In this document: positions 13,761-14,543 of the stretch, in pieces | How the letters are laid out: the number at the start of each line of letters is the position of its first letter | How positions within the stretch are numbered: the first letter of the stretch is position 1 | Origin: Cryomorphaceae bacterium | GTDB lineage: Bacteria > Bacteroidota > Bacteroidia > Flavobacteriales > Schleiferiaceae | Length of the DNA stretch: 14,543 nucleotides | NCBI GenBank assembly: GCA_022565745.1 | Contig: JAIUMB010000052.1 | Location: 1 to 14,543, forward strand | Direction: 5' to 3' | Notes under the pieces: model-generated | Told to the model about the DNA's origin: nothing | Database searches by the model: none | The model's input: only the letters and a program-made list of their open reading frames with translations | Position numbers and translations under genes: made by a program

Positions 13761-14543
13761 CTACTTGATATACATTTCAACACGACGGTTGATGTTGTTG
13801 TAGTTTCCTAATGGTTGGCCTTTACCTTTAGATTTAATCTCTAGGCGGCTACCGTCAATATTAAAGTTCTTCACAAGATAATCTTTAACGGCTTGAGCAC
13901 GACGCTCTCCTAGTTTCTTGTTGTATTCTTCAGAACCCACTTTATCAGTATGTCCGACTAAAGTCATAGACAAGTTTTCATTGTTATGAAGAACACGAGC
14001 GATTGTTGCTAATCTTTCGCGGTTTGCGGCCGTTACGGTTGCACTGTTAAAGGCAAAGTAAATCTGAGGCAAGAAAGCATCAACAGCATCAGCTTTTGAA
14101 AGATCAATTTGACGACCACGAACATCGACCAATGCACCTTTAGGCGTATTTGGCTCAAGGTCTTGGCTATCTGGCACACCATCGCCGTCACTATCCAATT
14201 CACGACCATCCTTATCAACTTTTACACCTTTATTGGTAAAAGGATCAGCATCCATGTAGTCAGGAATTCCATCCATGTCTACGTCTAGAGGGCGTCCAGC
14301 ACCATCAACAGCAACACCTTCTGGGGTATCAGGGTCTTTGTCAAAGTAATCAGATACACCATCTCCATCTGAATCTTTGGTTAATTTATCGATTTTATCT
14401 TCAATATCTCTTACTTTGCTGTACATGTCAGACATAGGTGCAGAGTAAACAAGAGATGTGCGATTACCTTTTTTACCTAAATTAAAGGTAACACCAGCAT
14501 ACATGTATGAAAGCACATCGTTGGTTCTTCCAGACTGAATACC
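13761..14543 (-). CDS. OmpA-like outer membrane protein with TSP3 repeats, C-terminal part (5' end off window)
   Basis: The frame is open from the right window edge to a TAG at 13761 (260 residues seen; the N-terminus is missing). Residues ~1-21 (ending YMYAGVTFNLGKKG) look like the last strand of an outer membrane beta-barrel. Next come three thrombospondin type 3 calcium-binding repeats (DSDGDGVSDYFDKDPDTPEG at 58-77, VDMDGIPDYMDADP at 88-101, DSDGDGVPDSQDLEP at 117-131). An OmpA domain (about 160-260) follows, with FAFNSATV and the peptidoglycan-binding GHTDKVGSEEYNKKLGERRA (Asp200, Arg214), ending NRRVEMYIK. It should anchor the outer membrane to peptidoglycan through diaminopimelate. The in-frame GTG at 14516 is an internal valine, not the start, because coding continues upstream. 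A strong terminator follows the stop. Confidence 0.95.
   Translation of the reverse strand, partial: GIQSGRTNDVLSYMYAGVTFNLGKKGNRTSLVYSAPMSDMYSKVRDIEDKIDKLTKDSDGDGVSDYFDKDPDTPEGVAVDGAGRPLDVDMDGIPDYMDADPFTNKGVKVDKDGRELDSDGDGVPDSQDLEPNTPKGALVDVRGRQIDLSKADAVDAFLPQIYFAFNSATVTAANRERLATIARVLHNNENLSMTLVGHTDKVGSEEYNKKLGERRAQAVKDYLVKNFNIDGSRLEIKSKGKGQPLGNYNNINRRVEMYIK

Noticed and set aside
13761..14516. A complete OmpA-like gene starting at the GTG at 14516
   Set aside because: The frame continues in coding-like sequence (GIQSGRTNDV) to the window edge, so the gene is cut off and the GTG is an internal Val codon.
1..14543. A novel defence system, mobile element or CRISPR array
   Set aside because: No nuclease, helicase, transposase, integrase, toxin-antitoxin pair or spaced repeat was seen; the gene content is housekeeping and envelope functions.

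Overview
The window looks like an ordinary chromosomal segment of a member of the Bacteroidota, most likely a Flavobacteriia/Flavobacteriales relative. The signs are a type IX secretion (T9SS) C-terminal sorting domain, Bacteroidota-style TAnnTTTG promoter boxes in front of several genes, weak or absent Shine-Dalgarno sequences, a DUF1573 exported protein, a TSP3-repeat OmpA protein, and a FixI/CcoI copper ATPase. I see no rRNA, tRNA, CRISPR array, insertion sequence or prophage gene.

Layout. Positions 1-1819 (minus strand) hold a surface-protein pair: a T9SS cargo protein followed directly (TAA next to ATG) by a second exported protein cut off by the window edge. The cargo gene has a perfect 5 x 8-bp tandem repeat in its transcribed 5' region. 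A strong intrinsic terminator lies inside the signal-peptide codons of the second gene. Positions 1820-2260 are a divergent intergenic region with promoters for both sides, a candidate Fnr/Crp-type site, a 19-bp palindrome and a hexamer repeat. Positions 2261-4687 (plus) encode the cbb3-oxidase copper ATPase CcoI, without the usual ccoS/ccoNOP neighbours. It collides tail to tail, with a 73-bp coding overlap, with a minus-strand pair wlbB-wlbA (4615-6136), which makes diacetamido-uronic acid nucleotide sugars for surface glycans.

From 6143 to 6171 two oppositely directed -7 boxes sit 13 bp apart and should drive wlbA (minus) and pyrR-pyrB (plus, 6192-7656; pyrimidine synthesis). Next comes an apparently single-gene DUF1573 exported protein with its own promoter and terminator (7753-8253). 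It is followed by a tightly coupled operon of a class I aminotransferase, murB (peptidoglycan precursor synthesis) and a tiny Cys-rich membrane protein (8298-10716). Two minus-strand exported proteins close the window: a large S9-family serine peptidase (10827-13610) and the C-terminal part of an OmpA-like protein with calcium-binding TSP3 repeats (13761-14543), separated by a perfect hairpin terminator.

Most genes are housekeeping or cell-envelope functions. The most unusual signal is the octamer repeat tract. With the present five copies, a well-placed ATG downstream of a good promoter reads into an early stop. Six copies (or three) would put that ATG in frame with the whole T9SS protein, which is the architecture of a phase-variable surface protein. 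The second is the terminator embedded in the next gene's signal peptide, which may act as an attenuator between the two secreted-protein genes.
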